The position numbers were made by a program, and so were the translations under genes. Positions 34,450 through 45,876 of a stretch of DNA of 64,000 nucleotides are shown piece by piece. The notes under the pieces were generated by a model. That model made no database searches. It saw nothing but the letters and a program-made list of their open reading frames with translations, and was not told the DNA's origin. The stretch spans positions 496,001 to 560,000 of the forward strand of contig OY969912.1 in the NCBI GenBank assembly GCA_963704505.1, given 5' to 3'. Position 1 is the first letter of the stretch, and each line of letters opens with the position of its first letter. This stretch comes from VRUE01 sp963704505. Its GTDB lineage: Bacteria > Actinomycetota > Thermoleophilia > Solirubrobacterales > 70-9.

Positions 34450-35559
34450 TTGAAGCTGACCACCAAACGAGAAGAGCTCGTCTCCAAGCTGTCCGTTGTA
34501 TCCCGGGCCGTTTCAACCCGCGCCGCCACGCAGGCGCTCTCCGGAATCCTGCTCACGGTCGACGACACCGGCACGGTGAGCCTCGCCGCGACGGACCTGG
34601 AGTTGGGGCTGCACACGACCCTCGACGCCGAGGCCGACGGCCCCGGGTCGGTCCTGCTCCCCGGCCGCCTGCTTGCCGAGCTGTCGCGCTCGCTCGGCGA
34701 CGAGACGGTGCAGATCGAGTTGCGCGAGGCCGAGCGCGACGTCGAGATCCGCAGCGGCGGCTCGAGCTTCCACCTGCGGGTGCTGCCCGCCGAAGACTTC
34801 CCCAAGTTTCCCGACCAGCAGGATGAGCCGTTGAAGATCCCGGCCGCGGCGCTCGCCGAGACCGCCGAGGTCGTCGCCCGCGCCGCTTCGCGCGACGACA
34901 TGCGCCCTGTGCTCACCGGAGTCCTGGTCAGCGCCGCCGGCGAGGAGATGACGATGGTCGCCACCGACTCCTACCGGCTGGCTGTGAAAAAGGCGAAGCT
35001 GGAGCCGGCGCTGGGCGGCGAGCTCGAGGCAAACATCCCGGCCCGCGCCCTGCGCGAGCTCGGTCGGATCGTCTCGGCCGAGACGATCCCCACGGTCGAG
35101 GTCAGCCTGCTGCCCAATCAGGCCGTATTCAAGGCAGGGGCGATCGTCCTCAATACGAGGCTGATCGACGGGCAATTCCCCAACTTTCGACAACTCCTGC
35201 CGGAGTCCTACGACCACGACGTGCGACTTCCGCGGGCGGAGTTCCTCGAGGTCACCCGCAGGGTCAGCCAGCTCGCCCAGCGCAACGCCCCGCTGCGGCT
35301 CTCGTTCTCTCCCGGAGAGCTCACCGTCGCCGCCTCGACGCCGGACGTCGGGGACGCCGAGGAGACGATGCCCGCCGCCTTCGAGGGGGAGACGTTGGAG
35401 ATCGGCTTCAACCCCGAGTTCCTCAAGGAGGGGATCGAGAGCGTCGAGGGCGACGAGGTGATGCTGCGCCTGATCTCGCCGCTGCGCCCCGGGCTGCTGC
35501 AGCCGGTCGACAACGAAGACTTCCGCTACCTGGTGATGCCCATCCGCCTCAACGTCTGA
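34450..35559 (+). CDS. dnaN: DNA polymerase III beta subunit (sliding clamp)
   Basis: 369 residues, TTG start. Three clamp domains: KLTTKREELVSKLSVVSRAVSTR, then RPVLTGVLVSAAGEEMTMVATDSYRLAV, and the C-terminal FRYLVMPIRL that ends nearly all clamps. It encircles DNA and tethers polymerase III. Follows dnaA directly. Confidence 0.97.
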   Translation: MKLTTKREELVSKLSVVSRAVSTRAATQALSGILLTVDDTGTVSLAATDLELGLHTTLDAEADGPGSVLLPGRLLAELSRSLGDETVQIELREAERDVEIRSGGSSFHLRVLPAEDFPKFPDQQDEPLKIPAAALAETAEVVARAASRDDMRPVLTGVLVSAAGEEMTMVATDSYRLAVKKAKLEPALGGELEANIPARALRELGRIVSAETIPTVEVSLLPNQAVFKAGAIVLNTRLIDGQFPNFRQLLPESYDHDVRLPRAEFLEVTRRVSQLAQRNAPLRLSFSPGELTVAASTPDVGDAEETMPAAFEGETLEIGFNPEFLKEGIESVEGDEVMLRLISPLRPGLLQPVDNEDFRYLVMPIRLNV

Positions 35560-35565
35560 GCCCGC

Positions 35566-36663
35566 GTGAGGGTCGCCGCCGCGGAAGCCGCCCCGCTCCG
35601 CAGTCTCGAGCGGCTGCGGGTCGACCTCGACGCCGGCATCGTCAGCCTGATCGGTCCCAACGGCTCGGGTAAGACGAACTTCCTCGAGGCCGTCTACTTC
35701 GCCCTCACCGGCCGCTCGTTCCGCGCCGGCGACCGGCGCGACCTGATTCCCTTCGGAGCGCCGCTGGCCCGCGTCGAGGCGCTCGTCGTGGGGGAGGACG
35801 GGATCGAGCACACGCTGCTCGCCTCGGTGAGCCGCACCGACGGCCGCCGCCACCTGCTCGACGGCAACCCGGCGGACCCGACGACGATCGCCCGCCACCG
35901 GCCACCGGTCGCCGTCTTCTCCCCCGACCGCCTCGCCCTGGTCAAGGGCCCGCCATCCGAGCGACGGGCGCACCTCGACGGGTTCGTCACCGCCCGCTGG
36001 CCGTCGCGCGGAGAGCTTCGCCGCCGCTATGGGCAGGCGCTGGCGCAGCGCAATGCGCTCCTCGCCCGTCTCGCTGCCCAGGGGGGAAGCGGCGAGCAGC
36101 TCGACGCCTGGGACGCCTCGATGGCGAGCGCTGCCGAGGAGCTCACCGCCGCAAGGGACGAGGCGATCACCGAGCTCGCCGACCCGTTCGCCGCCGCTGC
36201 CGAGGAGCTCGGCCTCGGCGTCGGCTCCTCGATCGAATATGCCCCGCGCGCCGCCCGCACCGCCGAGGAGATCCGCGAGGGGTTGGCCGAGCGGCGGCAG
36301 GCCGACCTGCGCCTGGGCCGCAGCACCTGGGGGCCGCACCTCGACGAGGTGAAGCTCTCGGCCGCCGGCCGGGGCCTGCGGCGCTTCGGCTCCCAGGGCG
36401 AACAGAGGGCGGCGCTTCTGGCTCTGATCTTCGCCGAGCGCGAGGTACTGATGAACGCCCGCGGCGTCACCCCGCTGCTGCTCCTGGACGACGTGATGAG
36501 CGAGCTCGACCCGGAGCGCCGCGACGTCTTGGTCGCGCGGCTCGCCCGCGGCGGCCAGGTGCTGATCAGCGCGGCGGGGGAGGAGTCGGTCCCCGCCCGG
36601 GCCCGGCAGGCCGTCGTCCCGATGCCACCACCGCGCGCCGAGCATCTGGTCGAGGCGGCATGA
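35566..36663 (+). CDS. recF: DNA replication/repair protein RecF
   Basis: 365 residues, GTG start six bases after dnaN. SMC-like ATPase with Walker A GPNGSGKTNFLEAVYF, the signature region GSQGEQRAALLALIFAE and Walker B LLLLDDVMSELDPERRD. RecF loads RecA at gapped DNA with RecO and RecR. Confidence 0.97.
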   Translation: MRVAAAEAAPLRSLERLRVDLDAGIVSLIGPNGSGKTNFLEAVYFALTGRSFRAGDRRDLIPFGAPLARVEALVVGEDGIEHTLLASVSRTDGRRHLLDGNPADPTTIARHRPPVAVFSPDRLALVKGPPSERRAHLDGFVTARWPSRGELRRRYGQALAQRNALLARLAAQGGSGEQLDAWDASMASAAEELTAARDEAITELADPFAAAAEELGLGVGSSIEYAPRAARTAEEIREGLAERRQADLRLGRSTWGPHLDEVKLSAAGRGLRRFGSQGEQRAALLALIFAEREVLMNARGVTPLLLLDDVMSELDPERRDVLVARLARGGQVLISAAGEESVPARARQAVVPMPPPRAEHLVEAA

Positions 36664-36676
36664 GGGAGGAACTCGT

Positions 36677-36976
36677 ATGAGCCACCGTCGCGCGCCCCGT
36701 CCGGCGGCCGACGCGCTCCGGACTGCACTCGAGCTGGCAGCCCCCAAAACCCCGTTGGCCTCGGTCCAGACGGACTGGGCGGAGGCGGTCGGCGAGCGCG
36801 TCGCGGCGGTGACCACGCCGCTTTCGGAACGCGACGGGACGCTGACCGTCGAGTGCTCGGACCCGGTCTGGGCGGAGGAGCTCGAACTGATGCAGGAGCA
36901 GTTGCTCGCACGTCTCGGGGAGCGCCTTGGCGAGGCCGCGCCGCGCCGCCTCCGCTTCCGCGCAGGAAATACTTGA
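36677..36976 (+). CDS. DUF721 family protein
   Basis: 99 residues. The family core WAEAVGERVAAVTTPLSERDGTLTVECSDPVWAEELELMQEQLLARL is visible. DUF721 proteins sit between recF and gyrB in most actinobacteria. Related domains have been linked to DnaA/DciA-type helicase loading; a DciA-like role is an inference. A hairpin with a following T-run lies directly after the stop. Confidence 0.88.
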   Translation: MSHRRAPRPAADALRTALELAAPKTPLASVQTDWAEAVGERVAAVTTPLSERDGTLTVECSDPVWAEELELMQEQLLARLGERLGEAAPRRLRFRAGNT

Positions 36977-36977
36977 C

Positions 36978-37013
36978 AACCCCGATTATTTATCCGGGAT
37001 TTGCAGGGGTTTT
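36978..37013 (+). terminator. Possible intrinsic terminator after the dnaN-recF-DUF721 unit
   Basis: AACCCC (36978-36983) pairs with GGGGTT (37006-37011), followed by further T. The stem is only six base pairs with a 22-base loop, so this is a modest candidate. An adjacent TTGACA (36973-36978) has no good -10. Confidence 0.35.
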
Positions 37014-37047
37014 GTGACGATAGGAGGGCCGTTCAGGGGGGCGGAAC

Positions 37048-37056
37048 TGGTATTCT
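37048..37056 (+). promoter_or_regulatory. Extended -10 promoter of gyrB
   Basis: TGG followed by TATTCT (37051-37056) forms an extended -10 element. Transcription would start near 37063, leaving a leader of about 80 bases before the gyrB start. No matching -35 is seen, as is usual for extended -10 promoters. Confidence 0.45.
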
Positions 37057-37081
37057 TTATGTCAACCTGTTTCGACCCCGA

Positions 37082-37120
37082 CCCCAAGCCATTTCGCGGC
37101 TCCGGGCGTTGGGGTTTTCT
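37082..37120 (+). promoter_or_regulatory. Terminator-like hairpin in the gyrB leader
   Basis: CCCCAAGCC (37082-37090) pairs with GGC-G-TTGGGG (37105-37114) with one bulged base, and is followed directly by TTTTCT. The hairpin lies downstream of the extended -10 element, so it would fold in the gyrB leader RNA. A six-codon reading frame (37121-37141) follows and ends at the base before the gyrB TTG. This could attenuate gyrB or terminate upstream transcription. Confidence 0.45.
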
Positions 37121-37141
37121 ATGAGTACCGGAAGGGATTAG

Positions 37142-39577
<2,436 letters not shown>

Positions 39578-39593
39578 GAAGGCGGTGATCTAG

Positions 39594-42191
39594 ATGGAGG
39601 GCGGTGGCCTGGAGGCGCTGACCGGGAGGATCGAGGAGCGCGATCTGACCAACGAGATGCGGTCGTCGTATCTCGATTACGCGATGAGCGTGATCGTCGG
39701 CCGGGCGCTACCCGATGTGCGCGACGGCCTCAAGCCGGTCCATCGCCGGGTCCTCTACGCGATGCACGACCTCGGGCTGCAGCCGAACCGGCCCTACCGA
39801 AAGTCGGCGACGATCGTCGGCGAGGTGATGGGGAAATACCACCCGCACGGCGACTCGGCGATCTACGACACGCTGGCACGGATGGCGCAGGACTTCTCAC
39901 TGCGCTACATGCTCGTCGACGGTCAGGGCAACTTCGGCTCGATCGACGATGACCCCCCGGCGGCGATGCGCTACACCGAGGCCCGTCTGGCCCGGCTCTC
40001 GACCGAGCTGTTGCGCGACATCGACTCCGACACGGTCGACTTCCGGCCCAACTTCGACGAGCGCGAGCGCGAGCCGACGGTGCTGCCGGCGCGCTTCCCG
40101 AACCTTCTCGTAAACGGCTCCTCGGGCATCGCGGTCGGCATGGCCACCAACATCCCGCCCCACAACCTGCGCGAGACGACCGGGGCGGTCAAGGCGTTCC
40201 TCGATAACCCCGACATCGACCTCGAAGGGCTGATGGAGCACATCAAGGGCCCGGACTTCCCCGGTGGCGGAATGATGAGCGCCGAAGGGATCCGGGACGC
40301 CTACGCGTCGGGCCGCGCCTCGGTGAGGATCCGGGCCCGGGCCCACGTCGAGCCGATCAAAGGCGGCCGCGACGCGATCATCGTCACCGAGCTGCCGTTC
40401 ATGGTCAAGAAGGGCGGCGACGGTGGCCTGATCACGAAGATCGCCGAGCTCGTCCGCGAGAAAAAAATCACCGGGATCTCCGACCTCCGCGACGAGACCG
40501 ACCGCTCGGGGATGCGGCTCGTGATCGAGACGAAGCGCGGCGGCGACCCGCCCGAGGTCGTGCTCAACCAGCTCTACAAACGGACTCCGATGCAGAACAC
40601 CTTCGGAATCAACATGGTCGCCCTGGTCGACGGGGTGCCGCGCACCCTGGGCCTGAAGGAGATGATCGAGCACTACGTCTCGCACCAGCGCGAGGTGGTG
40701 ATCCGCCGCACCCAGTTCGAGCTGCGCCAGGCCGAGGCCCGCGCTCACATTCTCGAGGGGCTGCTGATCGCCCTCGACAATCTCGACGCCGTGATCGCCC
40801 TGATCCGCGGCTCGAGCGACAGCGACACCGCCCGCGCCGGATTGATCGAGAGCTTCGAGCTCTCCACCGAGCAGGCGCAGGCGATCCTCGACATGCGCCT
40901 CTCGAGGCTGACCGCGCTCGAGGCCGACAAAGTCCGCGACGAGCACAAAGACCTGATGGAGCGAATCGGCGAGCTGCGCGAGATCCTCGGAGACCCGAAG
41001 CAGGTCGATGCGCTGATCGGCGAAGAGCTCGACGAAGTAAACGAGCGCTATGGGGACGAGCGCCGCACCGAAGTGACCCACTTCGAGGGCGACATGAACA
41101 TCGAGGACATGATCGCCGACCAGCAGATGGTGATCTCGATCACCCACTCGGGCTACGCGAAGCGCCTGCCTCTCGCCACCTACCGCCAGCAGCACCGGGG
41201 CGGCCGCGGGATCATGGGGATGGACCTCAAAGAGGACGACTACATCGAGCACCTCCACATCTGCTCGACCCATGACTTCCTCCTCTTCTTCACCAACCGA
41301 GGCAAGGTCTACCGGCTCAAGGTCTACGAGCTGCCGGAGGGGTCACGGACGTCGAAAGGGCGCGCCCTGGTCAACGTGCTGCCGTTGCGAGACGGCGAGA
41401 AGGTGACCGCCGTGATCCCCACCCGCGATTTCTCCGAGAACAAGTACCTGGTCTTCGCCACCGCCAAAGGGATGGTCAAGAAAACCGAGTTCACGGCCTA
41501 CAACACGCCGATCCGCGCCGACGGGATCATCGCGATCAAGATCCGCGACGGCGACGAGCTGGTGCAGGTCCGGCTGACCTCCGGCGACGACGACATCCTC
41601 CTCGTCTCCAAGTCGGGCCACGCCTCCCGCTTCTCGGAGTCGAAAGTGCGATCGATGGGCCGCGACACCAGCGGTGTCAAAGGGATGAACGTCTCGGCGA
41701 AAGTGAATGGCGTCGCCAACCGGGTCCTGGCGATGGATATCGCCCGCGACGACTCCGAGCTCTTCGTCGTCACCGAAAACGGCTACGGGAAGAGGACCCA
41801 GGTCTCCGAGTACCCGGTCAAGGGCCGCGGCACAAAAGGGGTGCTGACGGCGAAGCTGACCGCGAAGAAGGGCGGCCTCGCCGGCGCCCTGATCGTCCGT
41901 GAGCACCAGGACCTGCTCTTCATCTCCCTGAACGGAATGGTCCAGCGGACCAGGGCCGGCGGCATCTCCCAGATGGGCCGCCCGACCCAAGGGGTGAAAG
42001 TCATGAACATGAAGGAGGACGACATCGTCTCCGCCGTCGCCCTCGTCGTCGACGACGGCACCGACAGCGATAGCGATGCCGACATCGAGGCCACCGACCC
42101 GCTGCCGGTCACCGACGCCGCGGATGACGCCACCGAAACCGATCCCGCTGCCGCCGACGCCACCTCATCCCCCGACCCTGAGCAGGAGTAA
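39594..42191 (+). CDS. gyrA: DNA gyrase subunit A
   Basis: 865 residues. N-terminal breakage-reunion domain: SYLDYAMSVIVGRALPDVRDGLKPVHRRVLY, HPHGDSAIYDTLARMAQ, and the active-site tyrosine in MRYTEARL. The C-terminal beta-pinwheel contains the GyrA-box-like HRGGRGI and repeats of the type TSKGRALVNVL. An acidic tail follows. Starts 17 bases after gyrB. Confidence 0.98.
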   Translation: MEGGGLEALTGRIEERDLTNEMRSSYLDYAMSVIVGRALPDVRDGLKPVHRRVLYAMHDLGLQPNRPYRKSATIVGEVMGKYHPHGDSAIYDTLARMAQDFSLRYMLVDGQGNFGSIDDDPPAAMRYTEARLARLSTELLRDIDSDTVDFRPNFDEREREPTVLPARFPNLLVNGSSGIAVGMATNIPPHNLRETTGAVKAFLDNPDIDLEGLMEHIKGPDFPGGGMMSAEGIRDAYASGRASVRIRARAHVEPIKGGRDAIIVTELPFMVKKGGDGGLITKIAELVREKKITGISDLRDETDRSGMRLVIETKRGGDPPEVVLNQLYKRTPMQNTFGINMVALVDGVPRTLGLKEMIEHYVSHQREVVIRRTQFELRQAEARAHILEGLLIALDNLDAVIALIRGSSDSDTARAGLIESFELSTEQAQAILDMRLSRLTALEADKVRDEHKDLMERIGELREILGDPKQVDALIGEELDEVNERYGDERRTEVTHFEGDMNIEDMIADQQMVISITHSGYAKRLPLATYRQQHRGGRGIMGMDLKEDDYIEHLHICSTHDFLLFFTNRGKVYRLKVYELPEGSRTSKGRALVNVLPLRDGEKVTAVIPTRDFSENKYLVFATAKGMVKKTEFTAYNTPIRADGIIAIKIRDGDELVQVRLTSGDDDILLVSKSGHASRFSESKVRSMGRDTSGVKGMNVSAKVNGVANRVLAMDIARDDSELFVVTENGYGKRTQVSEYPVKGRGTKGVLTAKLTAKKGGLAGALIVREHQDLLFISLNGMVQRTRAGGISQMGRPTQGVKVMNMKEDDIVSAVALVVDDGTDSDSDADIEATDPLPVTDAADDATETDPAAADATSSPDPEQE

Positions 42192-42198
42192 CCGCCCT

Positions 42199-42705
42199 CT
42201 ACGCTGCCGCTGGTAAGTACTGCTGCCAGGCGAGCGGGATCTTCGGGCTGGCGACCTGGATGAAGACGGTCGGCCCCGGAGCCTTGGGGCTGTTCTTGGG
42301 GTGCATCTGAATCTCGCGCGGCAGACGGTTGCCCTTACGTCGGTTGCAGGAGGCGCAGGCGGCGACGATGTTCTCCCAGACCGATTTGCCGCCGCGGCTG
42401 CGGGGGATCACGTGGTCGACAGTCAGCCCCGCTTTGCGTGAGCCGCAGTACTGGCAGGTCCAGGAATCGCGGGCCAGGACGGCACGGCGGGTGATCTTGC
42501 GACGGTGCGCCTCGCGCGGGATCCGCACGTAGCTGACCAGGCGGATCACGTCGGGACGCTCCATGGTCATCCGCTCGGAGTGGAGTGCCCCGCCGCCGCG
42601 CTCGAGCAGCTCGGCCTTCTCCTTCAGCAGCAGCACGGCGGCTCGTCTCAGGGTGCAGACGTTGATCGGCTCATACGTTGCGTTGAGGACCAGTACCCGT
42701 GCCAT
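42199..42705 (-). CDS. HNH endonuclease domain protein
   Basis: 168 residues from ATG 42705. N-terminal VLVLNATYEPINVCTLRRAAVLLL and the HNH motif CQYCG...LTVDHVIPRSRGG...NIVAACASCNRRKG with four zinc cysteines. This is the widespread actinobacterial stand-alone HNH protein, not part of an intron or intein. Its biological job is not established. Convergent with gyrA at a distance of seven bases. Confidence 0.93.
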   Translation of the reverse strand: MARVLVLNATYEPINVCTLRRAAVLLLKEKAELLERGGGALHSERMTMERPDVIRLVSYVRIPREAHRRKITRRAVLARDSWTCQYCGSRKAGLTVDHVIPRSRGGKSVWENIVAACASCNRRKGNRLPREIQMHPKNSPKAPGPTVFIQVASPKIPLAWQQYLPAAA

Positions 42706-42732
42706 GGTGAGTGGAAATTGTACGGGCGTGGG

Positions 42733-42816
42733 GGGGCGGGTCCGGCACCCCACTCCAAAACGAGCCGCCAGGAGGCGGCTCTTGAGTGTTTCGAAGAGGG
42801 GCACCGGACCCGCCCC
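42733..42816. repeat. 84-base nested inverted repeat between pheA and the HNH gene
   Basis: Outer arms GGGGCGGGTCCGG (42733-42745) and CCGGACCCGCCCC (42804-42816) are perfect complements. Further pairs inside are CCCC/GGGG, CACTC/GAGTG and an 8-base-pair tip GAGCCGCC-AGGA-GGCGGCTC. The whole element can fold into one long hairpin on either strand. It fills half of the 170-base gap; the rest (42817-42875) has only a short CCGCGGG direct repeat. Confidence 0.75.
42757..42781 (-). terminator. Intrinsic terminator of pheA
   Basis: On the minus strand GAGCCGCC-TCCT-GGCGGCTC is an 8-base-pair GC-rich stem followed by GTTTTGG. It lies 95 bases after the pheA stop and before the HNH gene. Confidence 0.5.
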
Positions 42817-42875
42817 TGCGAAGCCGCGGGAATCCCCACTCCCGACCGCGGGAGCAGGTTTGGGCGACGGGGGGT

Positions 42876-43712
42876 CTAGGTGATCGGGTAGGAGCCGAGC
42901 ACACGCACTGATTCAGCCTTCTCTCGTAGCGCCTTGACTCCTCCGGCTACAGAGTCGTCGGTGAGGGCACCCTCGAGGTCGCAGAAGAACATGTAGCGGC
43001 CCAGGCCCTGGCGCATCGGGCGCGACTCGATGCGGCTCAGGTTGACCCCGCGGCTGGAGAACTCGCGCAGTGCGTCGACCAGGGCGCCGGGGTGGTCCTC
43101 GCCGAGCTCCGAGAAGACCAGCGACGTCTTCCAGTTCCCGCCGCCCGTCCCCGGGTCGGAACCGGTCGGTGCGATCCAGACGAAGCGGGTGACGTTGGTG
43201 GCCTCGTCCTCGATCCCCTCCCTGAGGATCGTGCAGTCGTAGAGCTGCGCCGCCGCCCGCGAGCCGATCGCCGCCCGCGGGCCCTCAGCCTCCGAGACGA
43301 TCCGCACCGCCTCGGCGGTGCTGCTGACGCCGCGGGCGAGCGCCTGTGGGAGCTCCTCGCGCAGGAACCGGGCGCACTGGGCGAGCGGCTGGGGGTGGGA
43401 GAGCACCTCCTCGATCTCGGACAGCTCCAGCTGCCCGCCGGCGATCAGGTGGGCGCGCACCACGTAGTCGTGCTCGCCGACGATCGCCACGTCCTCGACG
43501 TCGAAGGCGAGCGCATCGAGGGTCGCTCGGACCGAGCCCTCGATCGAGTTCTCGAAGGGCACCAGGGCACGGTCTGCCTCGCCGCGCTCGACCGCGACGA
43601 TCGCATCGTGGATGGTCGCCATTCGCATCGGCACGTGGCCGCCGCCGGGAAGCGCCTCGCTCAGCGCGTCCTCGGTGAAGGTGCCCGCCGGTCCCAGGTA
43701 GGCGATCTTCAT
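42876..43712 (-). CDS. pheA: Prephenate dehydratase
   Basis: 278 residues from ATG 43712; the longer open frame overlaps the upstream gene. Catalytic domain: KIAYLGPAGTFTEDAL, VPFENSIEGSV, SHPQPLAQC and the TRF motif in NVTRFVWIAP. A C-terminal ACT domain (TSLVFSELGEDHPGALVDALREFSSRGVNLSRIESRPMR) gives phenylalanine feedback. It makes phenylpyruvate from prephenate. No chorismate mutase domain is fused. Confidence 0.95.
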   Translation of the reverse strand: MKIAYLGPAGTFTEDALSEALPGGGHVPMRMATIHDAIVAVERGEADRALVPFENSIEGSVRATLDALAFDVEDVAIVGEHDYVVRAHLIAGGQLELSEIEEVLSHPQPLAQCARFLREELPQALARGVSSTAEAVRIVSEAEGPRAAIGSRAAAQLYDCTILREGIEDEATNVTRFVWIAPTGSDPGTGGGNWKTSLVFSELGEDHPGALVDALREFSSRGVNLSRIESRPMRQGLGRYMFFCDLEGALTDDSVAGGVKALREKAESVRVLGSYPIT

Positions 43713-43726
43713 CAGCCCGCCCCCGC

Positions 43727-44785
43727 CTATTCGAACGCGACGGTGTAGCTGGCTTCGTTGTTTTCGGTGATTTCCTCGCCCGGAACAGCCTGGACCTTCA
43801 CTTCGATGGTCACTTCCCCGTTGGGCGCCGGAACCAAGGGGATCGCGACGGATTCGGTTTCTCCGGCAGGAATCGCGCTGATCGTCCCTTCGGTGCCGCT
43901 GCCACCGCTGACGCTGACCGAGACCGTGATCCCGTTCTCGGTCGATTCGCCCTGGTTCTGGACGGAGACTTCGATTTCGGGGGATTCGCCTTCCAGCGGG
44001 ACGCCGGTCGGCGCTTCTTCTGAGAGTTCGGTCCCGTTGATGCTGGTCCCGGTCAGTTCGAGCCCGTGGACGCCTTCGACTTCGCCTTCGCTGGCGCCGT
44101 TGACCGAGGCGAGCGCCGAGCTCACCGTCGATTCGTCGAGCCACTTCGTCCCTTCGGGCAGGAAGACGCTGTCGGGGAGGTCGTCGCCTTCGATCCCGTT
44201 GTCTTTGAGGACCCGGTTGATTTCCGGCTCGGTGACGGTCGAGTAGACGACGTCGGCGGCGAGCAGCTTCTCCATTTGCGCCGAGATTGCCGTCGTCGCT
44301 TTCTCCGAGCCGACGTCTCCGAGCGCGGTGCTCATGTCTTCGGCGATCGTCGCCATCGCGCCGGCGCGCAGTTCGTAGACGAGTTCGAGCGCGTCCTGCG
44401 CGTGCCCCATCTCACCGGGAGCGCTCAGCCCTTCGACTCGGCTCAGGTAGTTCTGGGTCGCCGAGCGGTCGGCGTTGACCTCGGCGACGAACTCGGTCAC
44501 CGAGAGTTCGCCCGGTTCGCCCAGCTTGCCGAAGAAGCCCTTGCTGGTCGCGTCGGTCTCCTGGACGATCTGGGTGACGTTGCGGGCGTAGTCGCTCAGC
44601 GCCCTGCTCTTGCGGGCGTCGAGGCAGCCCTTGACGCCGATCACGACGAGGACCAGGACGAGCAGCCCGGCGCCGAGCGCAAGCGCACGCCGCAGAACGA
44701 TCTGCTGGCGCTGCGGGCGGCGGGGCGACCTGCGTTTGCGCGCAGGCCTGGATGCGGCGGACTCCTCCAGGGTTCGGCTCTCCAA
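43727..44785 (-). CDS. Membrane-anchored protein with a CARDB-like outer domain
   Basis: About 352 residues from TTG 44785 (start not certain). A basic cytoplasmic segment (RPARKRRSPRRPQRQQ) precedes one membrane helix (ALALGAGLLVLVLVVIGVKG), then a helical region (about 60-220), then a beta domain (EIEVSVQNQGESTENGITVSVSVSG... to NNEASYTVAFE) like the CARDB/adhesion module. Divergent from the first kinase of the cell-wall cluster, so it may be a target or partner. Ends 15 bases before pheA. Confidence 0.75.
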   Translation of the reverse strand: MESRTLEESAASRPARKRRSPRRPQRQQIVLRRALALGAGLLVLVLVVIGVKGCLDARKSRALSDYARNVTQIVQETDATSKGFFGKLGEPGELSVTEFVAEVNADRSATQNYLSRVEGLSAPGEMGHAQDALELVYELRAGAMATIAEDMSTALGDVGSEKATTAISAQMEKLLAADVVYSTVTEPEINRVLKDNGIEGDDLPDSVFLPEGTKWLDESTVSSALASVNGASEGEVEGVHGLELTGTSINGTELSEEAPTGVPLEGESPEIEVSVQNQGESTENGITVSVSVSGGSGTEGTISAIPAGETESVAIPLVPAPNGEVTIEVKVQAVPGEEITENNEASYTVAFE

Positions 44786-44837
44786 GCTGATTGGACTGGC
44801 CGGAGAGTATGAACTCTGGCGGCGGGTTGTCCGCAGG

Positions 44838-45794
44838 ATGCCGCCGACGCACGCCGAATTCCAAAGTGCATTGGTCGGCTCACTTGTTTTAAACCGCTTT
44901 CTGATCGAGCGCCGCATAGGCAGCGGCGGCTTCGGCACGGTCTACGAGGCCTGGGACGGCCGCCTCGAGCGGCCGGTCGCGGTCAAGGCGATCGACTCGG
45001 CCGGCACCGGCCGGGGCAGCGGCCGCGTCCTGCGTGAGGCGCAGGCGGCGGCGCGGCTTAACCACCCCGGCATCGTCACGCTTTATGAGATGGGCGAGGA
45101 GGACGGCAGCGCCCTGCTCGTCACCGAGTTGGTCGAGGGCGACACCCTCGACACGCTGAGTCGCGACGGCGTCCTCAGCGACCGCGAGATCGGCGAGATC
45201 GGCGCCGATCTCTGCGAGGCGCTCGACCATGCCCACTCGCGCTCGGTCGTCCACCGCGACATCAAGCCGCAGAACGTCCTCGTCACCGAGGAGGGGGAGC
45301 CGCACGCGAAGCTGATGGACTTCGGCGTCGCCCGGGTCACCGACGCGGCCGGCCTGACCGCCCCCGGCGACGTCGTCGGAACCCTCGCCTACATGGCTCC
45401 CGAGCAGGCCGAGGGCCGCGACGCCGGCCCCGAGGCCGACGTCTACTCACTGGCCTTGACTCTCTACGAGTGCTGGTCCGGGGAGAACCCCAACCGCCGC
45501 TCCACCCCGGCGGCGACGGCGCGGGCGATCGGCGGCCGGGCGACCTCCCTGCGGCGCCTGCGACCGGACCTGCCGCGGGACCTGACCGCGACCATCGACG
45601 AGTGCCTGCACCCCAGGCCGCCGCACCGCCCCGACCTCGAGCGGCTGGGCGGCGCGATCGAGGACTCCCTCGGCGAGCTGGCCGATGACCCGGCCGCCCA
45701 CTCGCACCCGCATCTGGCGCGCCTGGCGGTTGCCGCTACGGCCGCCGCCCTCGGGGTCTGGCTCGTCGCCGGGCACGGAATCGCACTACCTTGA
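44838..45794 (+). CDS. Small Ser/Thr protein kinase with a C-terminal membrane tail
   Basis: About 318 residues. A full kinase domain: IGSGGFGTVYEA, VAVKAI, HRDIKPQN, DFGVAR and YMAPEQAEG. One hydrophobic helix (LAVAATAAALGVWLVAG) ends the protein, with no outer sensor domain. It opens the fhaA-fhaB-pstP-rodA-pbpA-pknB cluster in a place similar to mycobacterial PknA. The start is unclear; the longer open frame to 44610 overlaps the divergent gene. Confidence 0.88.
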   Translation: MPPTHAEFQSALVGSLVLNRFLIERRIGSGGFGTVYEAWDGRLERPVAVKAIDSAGTGRGSGRVLREAQAAARLNHPGIVTLYEMGEEDGSALLVTELVEGDTLDTLSRDGVLSDREIGEIGADLCEALDHAHSRSVVHRDIKPQNVLVTEEGEPHAKLMDFGVARVTDAAGLTAPGDVVGTLAYMAPEQAEGRDAGPEADVYSLALTLYECWSGENPNRRSTPAATARAIGGRATSLRRLRPDLPRDLTATIDECLHPRPPHRPDLERLGGAIEDSLGELADDPAAHSHPHLARLAVAATAAALGVWLVAGHGIALP

Positions 45795-45817
45795 CCTTCG
45801 GCCCGACCATCTAGGAT
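45791..45817 (+). promoter_or_regulatory. Possible promoter of fhaA inside the kinase stop region
   Basis: TTGACC (45791-45796) overlaps the kinase stop codon, and TAGGAT (45812-45817) follows after 15 bases. The spacer is short, so this is a weak candidate, but it would give a leader of about 50 bases ending at the AAGGAG of fhaA. Confidence 0.3.
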
Positions 45818-45876
45818 TTCAGCGGTTTCCGGAGCCTCCGGGGACGATCGCCCTTCGCGGCATAAGGAGCCAGCAG

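Noticed and set aside
42199..42705. HNH protein as a homing endonuclease or part of an intron or intein at gyrA
   Set aside because: gyrA is continuous with no insert, and this HNH family is a common stand-alone actinobacterial protein.
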